Source: Bacillota bacterium
Lineage (GTDB): Bacteria > Bacillota > Clostridia > Lachnospirales > Bianqueaceae
Direction: 5' to 3'
DNA: 64,000 nucleotides
NCBI GenBank assembly: GCA_017620135.1
Contig: JAFZQZ010000104.1
Span: forward strand, 1 to 64,000
Below are positions 54,366 to 63,534 of the stretch, piece by piece. Every line of letters begins with the position of its first letter. The first letter of the stretch is position 1. A model generated the notes under the pieces. It did not search any database. It was not told where the DNA came from and worked only from the letters and a program-made list of their open reading frames with translations. The translations under genes were made by a program, and so were the position numbers.

Positions 54366-55202
54366 ATGAAAACCGTATCCTTTTTCGGTCATACCGCAAG
54401 TAAGCTGATCCTCGGAGATAATCCGATGAACGGCTATTCCTATATCGGTCACCGGATCCCGGGCAAGGAGATGGTGGAATACTATATTGCCGAGAAGTTT
54501 CTGGAAACACTTTTTCACGCGGAAGAGCTCGGTTACAAAACCATGCTGCCTCTGGCTGATCCCTTCGTGATCCGGATGCTGAAAGAGTACCGCCGGGAAG
54601 GCGGCAGGCTTCAGTTCATCTTTCAGCCTTTCCGCGGCGTCTATCCGGACTTTTCCATCCTCCAGATGATGGAAGTGGAGCCGATCGGTATCTATCATCA
54701 GGGTACCACGACCGATGACCTTTTTGAGGCCGGCCGCTGCGATGAGATCCTGGCAATGGTCGAAAAATTCCGTGTCATGGGCATCCCGGTAGGGCTTGGT
54801 TCCCACCGGCCGGATGTGATCGAAAAAAGCGAGAAAGAAGGCTGGCCGGTCGATTTTTATGTCGCCTGTCTGCAGAATCCCCGGATCGATCGAACGGGCG
54901 TTCCCGGCGGCTACCTGCCCGCGGACACGCTTCCAGGCTGGGTCTTCTATCCCGAAGACCGCAAGGTGATGCTGGACGTTCTGAAAAAGACAGACAAACC
55001 GGTCATCGCCTATAAGATCTTTGCCGGCGGACAGATGTTCGAAGGCCTGAATCCTCAGACAAAGCGCCGGAAACTCCTGGATACCTACCGGGAAGTCTTC
55101 TCCGTACTCAAGCCGGATGACATGGCGGCCATCGGCATTTTCCAGCGGGATATGGATCAGCTGAAGGAAGACGCCGAAGTATTTGAAGTATACTGTCAGT
55201 AA
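54366..55202 (+). CDS. Unrecognised protein, possible TIM-barrel enzyme
   Basis: I do not recognise this 278-residue soluble protein. It opens with ASKLILGDNPMNGYSYIG, has regularly spaced strand-helix units (FIFQPFRGV, PIGIYHQGTT, IPVGLGSHRPDVIE, VDFYVACLQNP, PVIAYKIFAGG) as in a TIM barrel, and ends with helices. It has no signal peptide. The next gene, 29 bp downstream, is an MFS transporter, so it may act on the transported compound, for example a sugar or glycoside. Start ATG at 54366 follows AAAGGGG. Confidence 0.75.
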   Translation: MKTVSFFGHTASKLILGDNPMNGYSYIGHRIPGKEMVEYYIAEKFLETLFHAEELGYKTMLPLADPFVIRMLKEYRREGGRLQFIFQPFRGVYPDFSILQMMEVEPIGIYHQGTTTDDLFEAGRCDEILAMVEKFRVMGIPVGLGSHRPDVIEKSEKEGWPVDFYVACLQNPRIDRTGVPGGYLPADTLPGWVFYPEDRKVMLDVLKKTDKPVIAYKIFAGGQMFEGLNPQTKRRKLLDTYREVFSVLKPDDMAAIGIFQRDMDQLKEDAEVFEVYCQ

Positions 55203-55231
55203 GACTCATATATCCTATGGAGGGCTAATCC

Positions 55232-56793
55232 ATGAAACTCAATTATTTCCGTACGATCTGTGTCGGCTTTGCCTTTTTCCTCATCTGCGCGTTCTGGCAG
55301 GCCTATGACACCGTCATCCCCATGATTTTGACCAACAAGTTCGGTATGGGACAGACCTGGTCCGGCATCATCATGGCCCTGGACAATATCCTGGCCCTGT
55401 TCATGCTTCCGCTGTTTGGTGCTATCTCCGACAAATGCCGCAGCAAGCTCGGACGCCGGACGCCGTTCATCCTGGTCGGTACCATCGCCGCCGCGCTCGC
55501 TTTCGTCGCGCTGTCACTGGTGGACGGCATGCAGCTGAATCACATTTCCGCTGTAGCGAAGGTCGATGACCCGGCAGCGCTGGAGATCATCTACAACGAA
55601 GAAAAGGATGCCACGCTGATCACCCCAGACGGAGACAGCTTCGTTCTTTCCGAAGTGTATACGAAGGAAGAATTCACCGCGATCCGTTCACAGGTCACGA
55701 ACGACAAAGGCAAACTGGTCACCAATCACGACTATACCAACTACGTGGTTCCCGCCCGTCAGGCTTATGCCGCCGGTGTGACAAGAGATCAGGTGCTGCC
55801 GCTGGTCCTGTTCATTATCTTCCTGCTTGTCACGCTGGTCGCCATGTCCACCTTCCGTTCACCGGCCGTCGCGCTCATGCCGGATGTGACGATGAAACCG
55901 CTGAGGTCGAAAGCGAACGCCATCATCAATCTGATGGGTTCCGCTGGTGGTATCCTGGTCCTTGGTCTGGGCATAGTCTTCGCGACCAGCGCGGTAAAGA
56001 ACTCCATGATGGCCTACACTCCGTTCTTTACCGTCATCGCCGGAATCATGATCGCCGCGCTCATTATCTTTATGCTGACAGTCCGTGAGCCTCTGTTCGT
56101 AAAAGAAAGAGAAGAAAAAGAACGTGAATTCGGTATCGGCGACGAGGAAGAAGCCGTCGCTGAAAACGCCGGCAAACATAAGCTTGGCGCGGCTGAGAAG
56201 CGTTCGCTGATCTTCATCCTCGCTTCGATCATTCTCTGGTTCATGGGATACAACGCCGTTACTTCCAAGTATTCTGTTTACGCCACCAATATCCTCCACA
56301 GGATTACAACATGACCCTGATCATCGCGCAGGGCGCTGCGATCCTCGCTTATCTGCCGGTGGGTATCGTTGCCAGCAAGATCGGACGGAAGAAAACCATC
56401 ATCGCCGGCGTCATTATGCTGACCATCGCCTTCGGCGCAGCCGCATTGATGAATTCCGATACGCCCACCATGCTGATGAACTGCATGTTCGCCCTGGCCG
56501 GTATCGCCTGGGCGACCATCAACGTCAACTCCTTCCCGATGGTCGTGGAAATGTGTTCCGGCGCGGATGTGGGCCGGTATACCGGTTTCTACTATACGGC
56601 CTCGATGGCGGCCCAGGTCGTCACGCCCATCTTCTCCGGCTTTTTGATGGATCAGTTCGGTATGCGAGTGCTGTTCCCGTATGCGGTCGTCTTCGTAGCG
56701 CTGGCTATCCTGACGATGGTCTTCGTCAAACACGGCGATTCCAAGCCCACCGCAAAGAAAGGTCTGGAAGCCCTGGACGAAGATATGGATTAA
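55232..56793 (+). pseudogene. MFS transporter, frameshifted near 56301
   Basis: Together the two frames give about 520 residues of a major facilitator of the sugar/cation symporter or SLC45-like kind: YDTVIPMILTNKFGM, LFGAISDKCRSKLGRRTPF, and in the second part GIVASKIGRKKTIIAG. A large extracytoplasmic insertion lies at about residues 100-165. The first frame runs to YSVYATNIL and then ends at 56314, while DYNMTLIIAQGAA continues in the frame one base back. One base missing in CCACAGGATTAC (about 56298-56308) explains it. There is no slippery site. Real inactivation or an assembly error are both possible. Start ATG at 55232 follows GGAGGG. Confidence 0.85.
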
Positions 56794-56820
56794 AGATAAA
56801 GGAAACAGGATTATAAAACA

Positions 56821-56859
56821 AGAGCAATCAGTCTCGTTGATGTTGAGATTGATTGCTCT
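56821..56859. terminator. Bidirectional terminator between convergent genes
   Basis: A 15-bp stem (56821-56835 with 56845-56859, one G-U pair) with a 9-nt loop carries T-rich runs on both strands, so it can end the MFS gene and the metal exporter operon. Confidence 0.9.
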
Positions 56860-56883
56860 TTCTTTTTGAGGGTAAAACAGATT

Positions 56884-57720
56884 TCAGAACAGCAGACCAA
56901 GCAGGATACCGGAGACGACGCTGCAGGCGTACAAAAGACCGGTGATCTTGAAATTGCCTTTCAGATGACGATGCTGACGGAAAAGGACCAGCAGACCTAC
57001 GCCGGCGTTCGCGGAAAGACCGGCGATCAGCGCGCCTGCGTGGATCACACCGTTCAGGTACAGCTCTGTCAGGAGGACAGAAGCGCTACAGCTCGGGATC
57101 AACCCGACGAGACCGGCGATGATCTCCGAGACTACCGGGATGTCCGGCAGCAGATTCTTGAAGATATCCGATCCGCCCAATTCAAAGCAAAGATTCAGGA
57201 TGAATGTGACCAGCAGGATCAGTCCCATGACTTTCAGACAGTGGATCGCCGCTGCGAGCCAGATGTTGGTGTTTTCACAGTCGCAGTGATCCTGTTCACA
57301 GATATCCTCGATATGCGCTTCCGTATGACCATGGAAAACGAGATCGACCAGATAACCGAAGAAAACTCCCGCACCGAACTTGCAGAGAAGGATCTTCAGG
57401 AGAATGCCGGCATTGACGCCTTCTGAGATCATCAGCGGGAGCATTTCGTCCGAAGTGGACATAAAGACAGCGATCAGCGTACCGAGCGTCGCGATACCGC
57501 CTGCGTAGAAACCGGCGATCGCGCCGGAGAAACCGCACTGCGGAACGATACCGAGAGCCGCTCCCAGGAGCGGTCCGGCCTTGCCGACCTTCGCGATCGA
57601 CTGATTGATCTTTTCGCCTGCGTGCTGCTCCAGTACCTCCATCAAAAGATAAGCCAGATACAGGATCGGGAGCATTTTCGCGGCATCGAGCAGTGTTTCA
57701 AATATAACATCCAAGAGCAT
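56884..57720 (-). CDS. Putative metal exporter (ArsP_2/DUF2899 family)
   Basis: The 278-residue membrane protein has two similar halves with GIVPQCGFSGAIAGFYAGG and GLIPSCSASVLLTELYLNG, the pattern of the family annotated as putative manganese transporter or heavy-metal exporter. The loop between the halves is rich in His, Cys and acidic residues (HGHTEAH, CEQDHCDCEN), suitable for metal binding. The metal is not known. It lies 15 bp after the PfkB kinase gene and is the last gene of the run. ATG 57718-57720 has AAAGGA at a rather long distance. Confidence 0.85.
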   Translation of the reverse strand: MLLDVIFETLLDAAKMLPILYLAYLLMEVLEQHAGEKINQSIAKVGKAGPLLGAALGIVPQCGFSGAIAGFYAGGIATLGTLIAVFMSTSDEMLPLMISEGVNAGILLKILLCKFGAGVFFGYLVDLVFHGHTEAHIEDICEQDHCDCENTNIWLAAAIHCLKVMGLILLVTFILNLCFELGGSDIFKNLLPDIPVVSEIIAGLVGLIPSCSASVLLTELYLNGVIHAGALIAGLSANAGVGLLVLFRQHRHLKGNFKITGLLYACSVVSGILLGLLF

Positions 57721-57735
57721 AGAGTTAACGTTCCT

Positions 57736-58674
57736 TTATTCGACTTCTGACAAACGGGGCATGGCCGGGATGGCGCCGTGACGGCTGGTCGTGATAGAGG
57801 CGGCTTTGTTCGCGAAAGTCGTGATAGCGCGCAGCGTCTCCTCATCCAGACCGTCCAGCGACGGCAGTCTGCAGATCTTTGAGAGAGCCGCGCCGAAGAA
57901 AGTATCACCGGCGCCGTTCGTATCGCCTACGACGATGGGAGGACAGGGGATCTGTCCGGTAATGTCCCCGTAACGGAACAGGGCGCCGTCTGCCCCGAGG
58001 GTCACAAAGATCAGTTTGATTCCGTACTGTTCGTGAAGGATCTTCGATCCTTCCAGCGGATCGCTCGAACCGCTCAGGAGCGGAAGCTCTTCGTTCGAGA
58101 TCTTCAGGATATCCACCATGGGCAGCGGCTCTTTCATCTGGACGATCGCGTGCCCGCGTTCAGACCAGAGACGGTCGCGGTAGTTCGGATCATAGCTGAT
58201 GATCGCGCCGGCTTCTTTCGCTTTTTTCGCGGCATAAAGTGTCGTGCTGCGGGAAGGTTCTGTGGTCAGACTGACAGAGCCGAAATGCAGGATCTTTGTC
58301 TGCTTCAGCATATCTTCATTAATATCGGAGATCTTGAGATTCACATCCGCGCTGGGATCTCGGTAAAAAGCGAAAGACCGCTCGCCCCGGATATCCAGGC
58401 TCACGACAGCCAGGGTCGTCATTTCCTTTTCATCCGTCACAAGGCCGGAATCATCCACGTTATCCGCTGCCAGAGTCGCGCGGAGCAGTTCACCGAAACT
58501 GTCGCGACCGACTTTTCCGATGAAAGCGGTCTTCACACCGAGTCGGGAAGCCGCGACGGACAGGTTGGCCGGCGCGCCGCCCGGATTGGCGGTATAGATC
58601 GGAATTCCGTATTCATTCTTGCCGGACTGGGTCAGATCGATCAGGATCTCTCCAACGGTAATAATATCGAACAT
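57736..58674 (-). CDS. PfkB-family sugar kinase (fructokinase-like)
   Basis: The 312-residue kinase opens with DIITVGEILIDL, has NPGGAPANLSVAASRLG for substrate binding and the signature GDTNGAGDTFFGA with the catalytic Asp. The pattern is closest to bacterial fructokinases. I place the start at ATG 58672-58674, 8 nt after GGAGG; an ATG two codons earlier is too close to that site. Confidence 0.92.
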   Translation of the reverse strand: MFDIITVGEILIDLTQSGKNEYGIPIYTANPGGAPANLSVAASRLGVKTAFIGKVGRDSFGELLRATLAADNVDDSGLVTDEKEMTTLAVVSLDIRGERSFAFYRDPSADVNLKISDINEDMLKQTKILHFGSVSLTTEPSRSTTLYAAKKAKEAGAIISYDPNYRDRLWSERGHAIVQMKEPLPMVDILKISNEELPLLSGSSDPLEGSKILHEQYGIKLIFVTLGADGALFRYGDITGQIPCPPIVVGDTNGAGDTFFGAALSKICRLPSLDGLDEETLRAITTFANKAASITTSRHGAIPAMPRLSEVE

Positions 58675-58690
58675 GTTCATTCCCTCCTTC

Positions 58691-59773
58691 TTACGGATTG
58701 CACTGTGGACAGGGATAATAGCCGGCTTCGATCGCCTCTTCCCTGGTCCCGGTAAATCTCATTTTATTCTTATCGCTCATTTTCGCAACACCTGAACAGT
58801 CAGGATAATGGAAAACATTCGATCGTTTGTTCACGATGTACACATGGACTTCGCCATCACCTTTTTCGGAAGTATTTGCTTCCGTGATTCCGCCCGCTAG
58901 ACCCTCGCTTACCGCGATCTCCAGATCCCCTTCGTAGGTCTCGCCGGTCTCGTAGTCGATCAGGGTATGCTCGGACGGGTCGAAGACATTGTAGATGAAC
59001 ACGCAGAAACAGATATCGTCGCCGCCGTCTTCCAGCGACCAGCCTTCCATCAGCGCGCCGCGACAGACAAGTTCGTCATCCGCGAAGATCGGTGTGACAC
59101 GGTACAGGACCATCGCATTGTACTCACGAACATAGTCGCCGACCATCTCTTCGAAAGGCCGCATACCGTCGTTGTTGAAGAAATGGGTGCCGGTCACGAG
59201 ATTGCGTTCGTTGTCGTTTTCTCCCGCCAGCTGGAACGCGATCAGATGGGAGCGCTCATATCCGCTGTTCTTCTGCCATCCGGATGGATGGATCCAGTAG
59301 ATGTCGCCGCGGGATCCTGTTGGCATCAGTTCACGGCTGAGGCTGGCCATCGCACGTCCGCACCGGTCCAACTCATCCAGGTCGCTGTAATCTTCATAGG
59401 GACCTTCCAGCGCCTCTTCGATCTCCTCATCCGTAAAATACGGAATATTGTCATGAATGACCGCGTAGGTATAACCGGCGAAGGCCGGGATCGTGTCCGC
59501 ACCAAAATCCTCATATTCGTCCGGGCTGACATAGTAGATATCCTCCAGCTGTGTTTCCACACTGCCGGGTTCATTTGTTTCCCCGTCCGACTCCTCTTCC
59601 GAAGTGTCGCTGGAAGATTCTTGTTTTTCCTCACTCTTCTGCTCAGAAGACTCTTCGACCAGACTAAATCCATAATCGGAAGATCCCTCTTCTTCCTCTT
59701 CCCTATGGCAGCCGCTGAGCATGGTCATCAGAAACGCGAGAGCGATCAGCCAGATGAAAAACCGCTTAATCAT
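58691..59773 (-). CDS. Lipoprotein DNA/RNA non-specific nuclease
   Basis: A signal peptide with lipobox MLSGC anchors this 360-residue nuclease outside the membrane. A Ser/Glu-rich linker follows (about residues 25-70). The nuclease domain has YERSHLIAFQLAGEN and NLVTGTHFFNN, with the catalytic His in RSH. The last 45 residues form a small metal-binding-like domain with FHYPDC and CPQC. Such enzymes degrade extracellular DNA or process incoming DNA. Start ATG 59771-59773 follows AAAGGAGG and overlaps the upstream gene by 8 bp. Confidence 0.9.
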   Translation of the reverse strand: MIKRFFIWLIALAFLMTMLSGCHREEEEEGSSDYGFSLVEESSEQKSEEKQESSSDTSEEESDGETNEPGSVETQLEDIYYVSPDEYEDFGADTIPAFAGYTYAVIHDNIPYFTDEEIEEALEGPYEDYSDLDELDRCGRAMASLSRELMPTGSRGDIYWIHPSGWQKNSGYERSHLIAFQLAGENDNERNLVTGTHFFNNDGMRPFEEMVGDYVREYNAMVLYRVTPIFADDELVCRGALMEGWSLEDGGDDICFCVFIYNVFDPSEHTLIDYETGETYEGDLEIAVSEGLAGGITEANTSEKGDGEVHVYIVNKRSNVFHYPDCSGVAKMSDKNKMRFTGTREEAIEAGYYPCPQCNP

Positions 59774-60308
59774 CCTCGTCACCTCCTTTCCGGGAGGTTC
59801 CTTCCGTTTGGTCGTTTTTTCGGATATAGCGTTCTTTCGTAATGATGTCATGGGAAAACCCGGCCAGTTCTGATTTCTCTGTCAGGCGGTACTGACTAAG
59901 ATCGATGTCCAGCTTCCGGTCAAAGGGATAGGTCCTGTTCCAGCGATATAGCACCAGTTCCTGAATATCCTTTTCATATGGCGCCAGCGGCAGATCCTCG
60001 ACAAAAACCGTGATGGTCTGTCCGCTCATGAACCGTTTATCGTGCGCTTCATCCTCCGAGGCTTCCTGCAACGGATCATCCACGATCACCAGATAATCGC
60101 CTTTCCCGCGGAAGAGCTTTTTAGAGAAAGGAGAGATCCATAATCTCTTTCCTTCAGCCATCACCGCTTCCGGGCTGAGGAGCCTTCCTTCCGGCAACAG
60201 GCTCCCGGCTTCTCGCAGCATATCGCGGCTGACATTCCGGTCGCTGGAAGTCCGGCGGCCGTTAAAGAGCGTTCCGCCGCGTTCTTCAACGCATATCAAT
60301 ACTTTCAT
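59766..60308 (-). CDS. Conserved protein of unknown function
   Basis: The 180-residue soluble protein starts MKVLICVEERGGTLFNGRRT and has LVIVDDPLQ, ITVFVEDLPLAPYEKDIQEL and LYRWNRTYPFDRK. The pattern recurs in Clostridia, where it is sometimes labelled ribonuclease Z, but no metallo-beta-lactamase motif (HxHxDH) is present, so that name is not supported. It is translationally coupled to the nuclease gene, which suggests a linked role. Start ATG 60306-60308 follows TGGAGG. Confidence 0.82.
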   Translation of the reverse strand: MKVLICVEERGGTLFNGRRTSSDRNVSRDMLREAGSLLPEGRLLSPEAVMAEGKRLWISPFSKKLFRGKGDYLVIVDDPLQEASEDEAHDKRFMSGQTITVFVEDLPLAPYEKDIQELVLYRWNRTYPFDRKLDIDLSQYRLTEKSELAGFSHDIITKERYIRKNDQTEGTSRKGGDEDD

Positions 60309-60336
60309 GTGTCCTCCAGGAAATACGGCATCCGGA

Positions 60337-61074
60337 TCAGAGGATCGGGATCCGCTTCTTAAACTCTTCAATGATCGCGGCGTTTTTACGGTCGCCGTCG
60401 TCGGTATTCGCGCTGGTATAGACCCTGGGCTGAACACCCATGGCCAGCAGCTTTTCACAGGTCGCGGTCATGGTCAGGTTCACCATCGTCGCGTCGATGA
60501 CCGTGGACGTCGGACTGATCATAGCGCCTTCCTCCATTCCTTCCAGATGAACACAGGCATCGCCCAGAACACCGCCGTTATCCAGCACATAGTCGCACAG
60601 CTCGAAGAGCCGTTTACCGCTCGGATGGCGGCTGGTCACATTCTTTGAATGATTCAGGGAAGTGATGGCGACCGTAGTAACACCCATCTCGCGGGCTTTG
60701 ATGGCCGCGTCGATGCATCCGGCGTTACGTCCGGAATTGCTGATCAGGAACAGGACGTCCCCGGGCCTTATCCCGCTGGTCGCGATCACCGTCGATCCGA
60801 CGCCCGGCGCCCGTTCGTAGAGGGAGCTGGCTGACGCGCTTTCATGGAGCATCAGGAAACCTTTCAGAAGCGGCGCGATGTTTGCCAGACCGCCGGCCCG
60901 GTAGAACGGTTCCTCACAGATCATATGCGAGTGTCCGGTACCGAAGAAATACAGCATCCCGCCTTTCGCGATACTCTCAGCACAGACCTTCGAAACTTCG
61001 TCGATCACCGGCGCCACGTCCTTCTCTACATGATCCAATAATGCCCGGACCTTGTCCAGATATTCCATGTTCAT
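60337..61074 (-). CDS. SIS-domain protein (UPF0309/phosphosugar-binding)
   Basis: The 245-residue protein has the SIS fold pattern of the UPF0309 group: LYFFGTGHSHMICEEPFYRAG, FLISNSGRNAGCIDAA, VTTVAITSLNHSKNV, and SPTSTVIDATMVNL. Related SIS proteins bind or isomerise amino-sugar phosphates such as N-acetylmuramic acid 6-phosphate. The ATG at 61074 overlaps the M20 peptidase stop (ATGA) and has GGAGGT 9 nt upstream. Confidence 0.9.
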   Translation of the reverse strand: MNMEYLDKVRALLDHVEKDVAPVIDEVSKVCAESIAKGGMLYFFGTGHSHMICEEPFYRAGGLANIAPLLKGFLMLHESASASSLYERAPGVGSTVIATSGIRPGDVLFLISNSGRNAGCIDAAIKAREMGVTTVAITSLNHSKNVTSRHPSGKRLFELCDYVLDNGGVLGDACVHLEGMEEGAMISPTSTVIDATMVNLTMTATCEKLLAMGVQPRVYTSANTDDGDRKNAAIIEEFKKRIPIL

Positions 61075-62213
61075 TCGCGTTCTACCTCCGCCTCGATAAT
61101 ATCGATACAGGTTTTCAATCGATTCATTATACTTGATTTTACCACATATTCGTCGAAAGTGTGAGCATTTTCTCCTTCCGCGCCCATTCCGTCCAGGACC
61201 GGGATCCCTTCGTCTGAGACGAAGCTTCCGTCTGAGCCTCCGCCATGGATACGCCCTTCCAGTGAAAGCCCATGTTCGGCTGCTTTTTCCTTCGCCAGAT
61301 CAAACAGACGCCTTCCTTCTTCCGACTGCACCATCGGCGGACGGATGCCACGGATCTTCAGTGCGATCTTCGTATTCAGGACGGGATTTTCTTCACAGAT
61401 CGATTCGATCTTCTTAAGTGTCTCCTGCAGCAGCACCGGATCGAAGCAGCGTGCCTCACCGGTCGCCCAGGCCCACGGGCAGACGATATTCGCTTTTCCC
61501 TCTGCCCTGATCGCGCCGATATTGATGCTCAGGGACTTTTCATCATCTCTGAGCGCGTAGATCTCTGAGATCGCCCGGGAAAGCGCCTGGATCGCGCTGG
61601 CACCGGCCTGATAATTCGTCCCGCTGTGCGCAGCGATACCGGTAACAGTCAGTTCATATCCTGCCAGACCTTTCCGGCCGATCGTGCAGTGTCCGGGAAT
61701 GGAAGGTTCCAGGCAGAGGCAGAAATCACTTTCCTTCGCGATCTGCCGGATCGTCTCCTCGCTCAGATGAGAGCCGGTCTCTTCATCTCCGTTGAATACA
61801 CCGACGATCCCCCAGTCTTCCGGCATACGACCGGAAAAGTGCCGGAAGATCTCGACAGCGAACAGATCCCCTGTCTTCATATCCAGTACGCCCGGACCTC
61901 GAAGGACTTCCGCTTCTTCCCGATAGGGATTCTTCTCATAAGTCCCCATGGGAAACACCGTATCGCGATGGCCAAGCAGCAGTATCTGATGAGGCTTTTT
62001 CTCTGCCGGCATTCTCGCGATCAGGATGTCGCCGCCTGTCGTTCCTTCCCGGCTGATGGAAAGATCTCCGCCCGGGACGGCGTTTCTGAAATCTTCTTCC
62101 ATCATACGGTTGATCCGGTCGATCTGCTTCGCATCCGCGCTGGGTGTTTCAAGAGAAACATACTCACCCAGTCGTTTCAGAAAGTCTTCTTCACTGGAGA
62201 TTCTGTATTTCAT
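61071..62213 (-). CDS. M20-family peptidase (carboxypeptidase G2-like)
   Basis: The 380-residue enzyme has the di-zinc motifs LLLGHRDTVFP, GVLDMKTG, NGDEETGS, EPSIPG and the final His in NAHTFDEYV. Family members cleave terminal Glu from folates, or acyl groups from amino acids. It overlaps the ceramidase-like gene by 23 bp. With that amidohydrolase upstream, removal of an acyl or amino-acyl group from an amino sugar is a possible shared task (inference). Confidence 0.9.
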   Translation of the reverse strand: MKYRISSEEDFLKRLGEYVSLETPSADAKQIDRINRMMEEDFRNAVPGGDLSISREGTTGGDILIARMPAEKKPHQILLLGHRDTVFPMGTYEKNPYREEAEVLRGPGVLDMKTGDLFAVEIFRHFSGRMPEDWGIVGVFNGDEETGSHLSEETIRQIAKESDFCLCLEPSIPGHCTIGRKGLAGYELTVTGIAAHSGTNYQAGASAIQALSRAISEIYALRDDEKSLSINIGAIRAEGKANIVCPWAWATGEARCFDPVLLQETLKKIESICEENPVLNTKIALKIRGIRPPMVQSEEGRRLFDLAKEKAAEHGLSLEGRIHGGGSDGSFVSDEGIPVLDGMGAEGENAHTFDEYVVKSSIMNRLKTCIDIIEAEVERE

Positions 62214-63534
62214 CCTTTATCCTCTCTTCCAGGATCTCTTTCGCGTCCGCGCGGTAATGACTGGCCATATCCTCATAGCCGCTGTCCTGATCCAGCGGCC
62301 GTCCGGAAGGCAGATAGCCTTCGTATCCGCCGGCATAGCAGCGGATCAGCGCGATCCTGCCGGTCCTCATCTGAACTTCACCGGCAAAACGGACCGCGTC
62401 TTTCTGAGGATATTCAAATGGGAGACAGATATAGATATAGGAGTCTTTCCGAATGACTTTCTTGTATTTGGAACCGTTATCCTCAGGGACGAGAAGGTCG
62501 AGCCCGATCAGGGTGATCTTCGCGTTCAAAGGAAGATTTTTCCCATACCCCGGCCGCTGCAAAACGCTTCGGCATGAGATATACTCCCGCTTCTGTGCTT
62601 CGTCGCCGCAGGTACCGATCTTCTGTTCCAGATAGCTCAGGACCTTCTTTTTCTGATCCTCATCAAACGACTTTGCCGCCGGGATCGTTACTTCAAAACT
62701 ATGATAAGAAAGCTCAGCCTCCTCTGCCCATTCCAGTTCTTCCGGAGCCGTATCTGTCTGTTCAGCCAGCAGACATCCCATTCGCAGGGCTTCACGGAAG
62801 CTGGCCTCCTTTCTTGTGTAACGGGTCGAGATATCCGCACAGGCACTGTTCATGAACAGGACCTGTGGAACCTGTCTTCCTTTCTGTGCCGCCAAAGCCC
62901 GGATGGCTTCATCCCAGCCCCAGACAAGATCACGGGAGATCTGGAGATTCTTTTCGTTCAGAACGGTCGGATGACAGGCGAAGAGGGTCAGCGCGATCGG
63001 ACCCCGGCTTTCAGCCGTGGTGCTCTTTTCCGGCAGAGGATCCAGCCAGATCGTTCTGACCGGCATGGAAAACCAGGACTCATCCCGGCTCACATCGCGG
63101 TAAGAGCCGACTGCCTGTGCTCTTGCTTCCTGATATGCCGCTCTCACAGAATGGATGTCTTTCTGTGCCATGGTTACCGCTTCCAGTACTTTCCCGATCA
63201 CCCACTCACTGTATCCCTGATCGTAGCAGACCATCGTCCGAAAGACAGACTGAGGCGCGGCATGTGTGTGGATCGCACCGACAGAGATCTCATCGATCTC
63301 CGGAAACTTCCCTTTGACTGCCGCTTCGATCTCCCGGCAGAAATAATCCGATGTCCCCAGAAGATCAAGTTCCAGAAACAGTACTGAATGATCGGTTCGC
63401 AGCCAAACTGCCCGTACATAAAGCGGATCATGGATCCCGGTCGCCGCGTCTTTTCGAAGGTCGAATCCTGCCATCGGGAAAGGTCTTTCCGGTGTAATGA
63501 CCGCCTGCCCGAATCCGGCAAACAGCTTACTCAT
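62191..63534 (-). CDS. Neutral/alkaline ceramidase-like hydrolase
   Basis: The 447-residue protein resembles the N-terminal domain of neutral ceramidases: AGFGQAVITPERPFPMAGF, AVWLRTDHSVLFLELDLLG, ISVGAIHTHAAPQS and LMNSACADISTR-like FMNSACADISTR. It lacks a signal peptide, so it works in the cytoplasm, unlike the secreted ceramidases. Bacterial proteins of this type are often found with sugar-use genes and may cleave other amides. ATG 63532-63534 overlaps the kinase stop, with GGAGG 6 nt upstream. Confidence 0.85.
   Translation of the reverse strand: MSKLFAGFGQAVITPERPFPMAGFDLRKDAATGIHDPLYVRAVWLRTDHSVLFLELDLLGTSDYFCREIEAAVKGKFPEIDEISVGAIHTHAAPQSVFRTMVCYDQGYSEWVIGKVLEAVTMAQKDIHSVRAAYQEARAQAVGSYRDVSRDESWFSMPVRTIWLDPLPEKSTTAESRGPIALTLFACHPTVLNEKNLQISRDLVWGWDEAIRALAAQKGRQVPQVLFMNSACADISTRYTRKEASFREALRMGCLLAEQTDTAPEELEWAEEAELSYHSFEVTIPAAKSFDEDQKKKVLSYLEQKIGTCGDEAQKREYISCRSVLQRPGYGKNLPLNAKITLIGLDLLVPEDNGSKYKKVIRKDSYIYICLPFEYPQKDAVRFAGEVQMRTGRIALIRCYAGGYEGYLPSGRPLDQDSGYEDMASHYRADAKEILEERIKDEIQNLQ

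Noticed and set aside
58675-58690. A manganese or other riboswitch for the sugar kinase and metal exporter genes.
   Set aside because: Only 16 bp before the kinase and 15 bp before the exporter are non-coding, too short for a riboswitch.
59766-60308. Ribonuclease Z as the function of the 180-residue protein.
   Set aside because: No HxHxDH motif or metallo-beta-lactamase fold pattern is present.
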